Part shown: positions 5,697 to 8,256 of the stretch, one piece after another
How the letters are laid out: each line of letters opens with the position of its first letter
How positions within the stretch are numbered: the stretch's first letter is position 1
DNA from: Candidatus Schekmanbacteria bacterium GWA2_38_11
Lineage (GTDB): Bacteria > Schekmanbacteria > GWA2-38-11
Reading direction: 5' to 3'
DNA: 8,256 nucleotides
NCBI GenBank assembly: GCA_001790645.1
Contig: MGDB01000043.1
Span: forward strand, 1-8,256
Notes under the pieces: generated by a model
Database searches by the model: none
Told to the model about the DNA's origin: nothing
What the model saw: only the letters and a program-made list of their open reading frames with translations
Position numbers and translations under genes: made by a program

Positions 5697-6420
5697 GAAG
5701 AGATATTCTCCATGGTTCTATATCACCTTGCTTAAATATGGACCTGACATTCTCAAGATCCTCTAATGTATCAACGGTAATTCTTATTGAAGGATGAGCA
5801 TGTTTTCCGCCAAACGGTAAGAAATACGTATTATATTTTTCTTTATTCTTTAAAACATGCATATTGATATGCTCCCTTTCTTGCGGATCTTTTGCCTGAA
5901 CTCCTAATTGCTTTAATAACCTGGCAGAAAAGACATCCACACCACTCCCCTCAGGAAGATTTTCGCATTTAAGATAATCAACCTTCCTCTTAATCATTTC
6001 ATTAACGGCATATTCAAGAACTTCAGGACAGGTCAAAGGATTATCAGCCGTCACCCGAACTACTATGTCAGCCGGAAATACTTCAAGACACTTTAAATAA
6101 CGTTTTAGAACATCATTTTCATCTCCGCGTAACACTTCAATTTTCTCCTCTTCACCCAAATTTGCAATCATATTATCCGCTGTATTTTCTGTTGTCGCTA
6201 GCATTATTTTAAATCTGTTCTCTGGTAGTCCAGCCTTTAATCGTTTTAACAAGAATGACAACATAGGAATTCCACCCAATATCATCATGGCTTTTCCCGG
6301 TAACCTTGTAGAATTATAACGACATTGAACAACTACAAGGTGACTTCGAGTCAAATCGCTTTTATCTGCTTGTATTGTGGTACTAGAGGCTTGCATAGTT
6401 TTCCACTGCATCCCTGTCAA
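5659..6420 (-). CDS. spsF: SpsF-type cytidylyltransferase (CMP-sugar synthase-like)
   Basis: The protein is a nucleotidyltransferase of the SpsF family, related to NeuA and KdsB, which use CTP to activate acidic sugars as CMP-sugars in the cytoplasm. The nucleotide-binding loop is QCRYNSTRLPGK (32-43), matching the family QxRxxSTRLPGK. VRVTADNPLTCPE (121-133) holds the metal-binding Asp, and EREHINMHV (181-189) and SIRITVDTLEDL (211-222) are typical SpsF C-terminal motifs. Length (253) is normal for the family. The called start is TTG at 6420, with GAGGAG 10 nt upstream; ATG codons at 6411 and 6396 are poorer in ribosome binding. The first 27 residues, before the first strand, are an extension of low similarity. 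The gene overlaps the synthase gene by 38 nt on one side and the SpsG-like gene by 38 nt on the other, so the three are almost certainly co-translated. The exact sugar is not readable from the sequence. Confidence 0.9.
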   Translation of the reverse strand: MTGMQWKTMQASSTTIQADKSDLTRSHLVVVQCRYNSTRLPGKAMMILGGIPMLSFLLKRLKAGLPENRFKIMLATTENTADNMIANLGEEEKIEVLRGDENDVLKRYLKCLEVFPADIVVRVTADNPLTCPEVLEYAVNEMIKRKVDYLKCENLPEGSGVDVFSARLLKQLGVQAKDPQEREHINMHVLKNKEKYNTYFLPFGGKHAHPSIRITVDTLEDLENVRSIFKQGDIEPWRISLLDIIKRMDPSVI

Positions 6421-7360
6421 TTGCCTGAAACTCCTCTATATCCTGTTTAATCATTCTCCCTTCCAACCATTTCAAATCTTCGGGTTTTAGTTGGGAAGTT
6501 GGACGGCACAATAAAAGGTCTTCCTTTCTTAGAGTATCACCTTTTTTCAACGATTTTGCTGCGAATACTCCACGACGATATTGTGTAGCATATTTACGAT
6601 CCGGTCTATTGTAACATCCTTGTTTAGTTCCTTTCATTTGCTGAAAAAGATCGATCTCGGTTACCAATTGCCTTAGCATTTCAGCATCTACAGAATGATA
6701 ATGGTCTGCACCTTCCTTTGTTATATCCAAAGTAAAATGAGTTTCTATTACTTCAGCCCCGAGCATGGCAGCAGCCAAACATGCTTTTATACCTGGATAA
6801 TGGTCAGAATAACCAACAGGCACGCCAAACAACTCTTTCATATACGGAATAATTGAAAGATTAAGGTCTTTTGCTTCAGCGGGATACAAGGACATACAAT
6901 GCAGCAAAGATACAGGTCCACTTTTAACTTCAGACAAATAATACAATGTCTCCGAGATTTCCGTCAAAGTTGCCATACCGGTTGATAAATAAATCGGTTT
7001 TTTTGTTTCTGCAATGAAACCTAAAAGATGCTTGTTCGTACAATCCATTGAAGCAATTTTATATGCCAGCACTCCTACCTTCTCAAGGATATCAATAGCC
7101 CATGGACTAAAAGGTGTTGAAAGAAATTCTATCCCACAACCATGCGCAATTTTTGCTAATTCCATATGTTGCTCCAGGCTCATTTCTCCCCTCTTTATTG
7201 CCTGGTAATGAGACGCCGAAGGTAATGCCAAATCTGCCGCCCTGTAAGTTTGGAATTTAATAGCATTCGCCCCTGCTTTGGCAGCAGCCTTTATCATCTC
7301 AATAGCCAACTTCAAGTCACCTTCATGGTTAAAACCAATTTCTGCAATTATTTTTTTCAT
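6383..7360 (-). CDS. neuB: NeuB/SpsE-family sialic acid-like (nonulosonic acid) synthase with SAF domain
   Basis: This enzyme family condenses phosphoenolpyruvate with an N-acetylated hexose (ManNAc or a 2,4-diacetamido-trideoxyhexose) to make a nine-carbon acid: sialic, legionaminic or pseudaminic. The NeuB TIM barrel spans about 1-245: AEIGFNHEGD (6-15), AIKFQTYRAADL (33-44), FLSTPFS (79-85), YKIASMD (100-106), LSTGMAT (125-131) and LLHCMSLYP (152-160). GYSDH (183-187) and ETHFTLD (206-212) give His187 and His208, spaced 21 residues apart like the two metal-binding His residues of meningococcal NeuB. A C-terminal SAF (antifreeze-like) domain follows from about 262 (RRGVFAAKSLKKGDTL). Length (325) is slightly short for the family but both domains are present. 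The ATG start has AGG 8 nt upstream and lies 9 nt after the preceding stop. Which sugar it makes cannot be told; the SpsF and SpsG neighbours favour a legionaminic or pseudaminic-like product. Confidence 0.95.
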   Translation of the reverse strand: MKKIIAEIGFNHEGDLKLAIEMIKAAAKAGANAIKFQTYRAADLALPSASHYQAIKRGEMSLEQHMELAKIAHGCGIEFLSTPFSPWAIDILEKVGVLAYKIASMDCTNKHLLGFIAETKKPIYLSTGMATLTEISETLYYLSEVKSGPVSLLHCMSLYPAEAKDLNLSIIPYMKELFGVPVGYSDHYPGIKACLAAAMLGAEVIETHFTLDITKEGADHYHSVDAEMLRQLVTEIDLFQQMKGTKQGCYNRPDRKYATQYRRGVFAAKSLKKGDTLRKEDLLLCRPTSQLKPEDLKWLEGRMIKQDIEEFQAIDRDAVENYASL

Positions 7361-7369
7361 TTTTTTAAC

Positions 7370-8194
7370 CTAACTATTAATTAACTCAACTTCTCTCCGA
7401 AGGTACTGAAGACTTTTGTCCTGCATCGGAACAACTCCTTCAATGACAATCGGATATTTTCTGAAAAAATTCATACTTTTGCGACTTGGAAATTTTCCAA
7501 CTACTGACCAAAGCGCATGATACGGTTCATGCCCTCTAAAACCCATTTTTGCATAAAGGTTTTCCTTATCTAATCGGGTAGAATAGCTGAAATGTATCTG
7601 AACGATACGAGACCGCAACATTTCAACAGAAACAAATTCTTCCAAAGAATAATTAACGTAATCGTTGATGTGACAAACGTCTAAGCACAGCTTATATTTT
7701 GGATATTCATTAAAGATCTGAACTAAATCCTCTATACCACTACCTAATTTGCTTTCAAAACCAGTATTCTCTACACAAATGGTAGTTCTGGACAACACCG
7801 AATCCAACAATTTCTTTGTTGTTTTTTGCTCTTGTAACAAATGATTTGCATGTAATATAATAGTATCAACTTCAAGACGCTCCAGCATTTTTGATAATAT
7901 TTCTAGTTTATTATATATTTTATCCGAATCTATCAAAAATCCCTCATTCTGATCTCCAATATGCACTGTTTTGTATTTTAATCTTGAATACTTGGAATAA
8001 AACCATGGTTCAAACTCATCAAAGCTCCTTAACTTATTAGGTATCAAGAATATTTCCAATCCTTGAGATAACAAGTTAGTTTTCTCTAGAATCTGGAATT
8101 TCCCCATACAGTCTAAAGGAGTACCGAATATTTTCCTTTGTTCTATACCTTGAAAGAAATACCATAGTACATTTCCTGGTATTACGTATGACAT
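7370..8194 (-). CDS. Xylose isomerase-like TIM-barrel protein (sugar phosphate isomerase/epimerase superfamily)
   Basis: The frame is open to the right window edge; a GTG at 8233 would give 287 codons, but ATG 8194 (274 codons) starts just before the first barrel strand (SYVIPGN) and has AGGG 11 nt upstream, so I prefer it. Numbering from 8233, the barrel shows the metal-site pattern of the superfamily: TIILHANH (124-131), TICVENTG (151-158) with Glu155, KLCLDVCHI (181-189) with Asp185 and His188, IVQIHFSYS (210-218) with His214, and IVIEG (262-266) with Glu265. Such proteins isomerise or epimerise sugars or related acids using a divalent metal; some cleave abasic DNA (endonuclease IV). Placed 9 nt before a NeuB-family gene, it may prepare or alter the sugar precursor, but that is inference. 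No signal peptide or membrane segment is visible; it should be cytoplasmic. Confidence 0.77.
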   Translation of the reverse strand: MSYVIPGNVLWYFFQGIEQRKIFGTPLDCMGKFQILEKTNLLSQGLEIFLIPNKLRSFDEFEPWFYSKYSRLKYKTVHIGDQNEGFLIDSDKIYNKLEILSKMLERLEVDTIILHANHLLQEQKTTKKLLDSVLSRTTICVENTGFESKLGSGIEDLVQIFNEYPKYKLCLDVCHINDYVNYSLEEFVSVEMLRSRIVQIHFSYSTRLDKENLYAKMGFRGHEPYHALWSVVGKFPSRKSMNFFRKYPIVIEGVVPMQDKSLQYLRREVELINS

Positions 8195-8256
8195 ATTAAT
8201 AGAGTCCCTACACCTACTCTCTCCATGTACCACCTTTCCATTCCATTGTTTCCATG
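8195..8256 (-). other. Window-edge stretch upstream of the TIM-barrel gene
   Basis: All three minus-strand frames are open at the window edge. One ends in a TAG at 8216-8214, one in a TAA just inside the next gene, and the third is continuous with the TIM-barrel protein. The stretch may hold the 3' end of an upstream operon gene overlapping the start region, or an N-terminal extension. It is too short to decide. Confidence 0.3.

Noticed and set aside
7014..7208. Plus-strand open frame of 64 codons
   Set aside because: Antisense to conserved NeuB barrel motifs.

Overview
This window is an AT-rich bacterial segment in which every convincing gene lies on the minus strand, so transcription runs from right to left. 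It reads as part of a surface-glycan (nonulosonic acid type) biosynthesis island followed by a run of radical SAM enzymes. The organism cannot be named from this sequence. AT-richness, frequent GTG/TTG starts and several B12-type radical SAM proteins suggest an anaerobic or microaerophilic bacterium with a decorated cell surface, but that is inference.

Right part (about 8194 down to 4704): four tightly packed genes. In transcription order they are a TIM-barrel protein of the xylose isomerase-like/sugar phosphate isomerase-epimerase superfamily, a NeuB/SpsE-type sialic-acid-like synthase with a C-terminal SAF domain, an SpsF-type cytidylyltransferase, and an SpsG/PseG-type nucleotide-sugar hydrolase or glycosyltransferase-fold protein. 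The E-F-G order is the one known from the Bacillus subtilis sps spore-coat polysaccharide operon. The gap between the first two genes is 9 nt; the next two junctions are overlaps of exactly 38 nt, each with a TTG start as called. The SpsG-like frame ends at a TAG, but the same frame continues for 22 protein-like codons to a TGA.

Middle part (4552 down to 1365): a radical SAM/SPASM protein and a large B12-binding-fold radical SAM protein with an unassigned C-terminal region of about 260 residues. The second has its own candidate promoter and an unusual triplicated Shine-Dalgarno-like start region.

Left part: positions 903-1364 hold no convincing gene. They contain a perfect 22-bp inverted repeat with a competing inner hairpin, flanked by an outer 14-bp imperfect inverted repeat, which looks like a small mobile or structured-RNA element. 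At the left edge lies the first 293 codons of a second B12-binding-fold radical SAM protein, cut by the window; spot base counts show it is clearly more AT-rich than the sps-like genes.

Working model: the right-hand genes make and activate a nine-carbon (or related) acidic sugar for a surface polymer or glycoprotein, and the radical SAM enzymes may modify that sugar, a lipid carrier or a peptide. The first half is well supported by protein families; the link to the radical SAM enzymes rests only on neighbourhood. No RNA gene, CRISPR array or transposase was seen.
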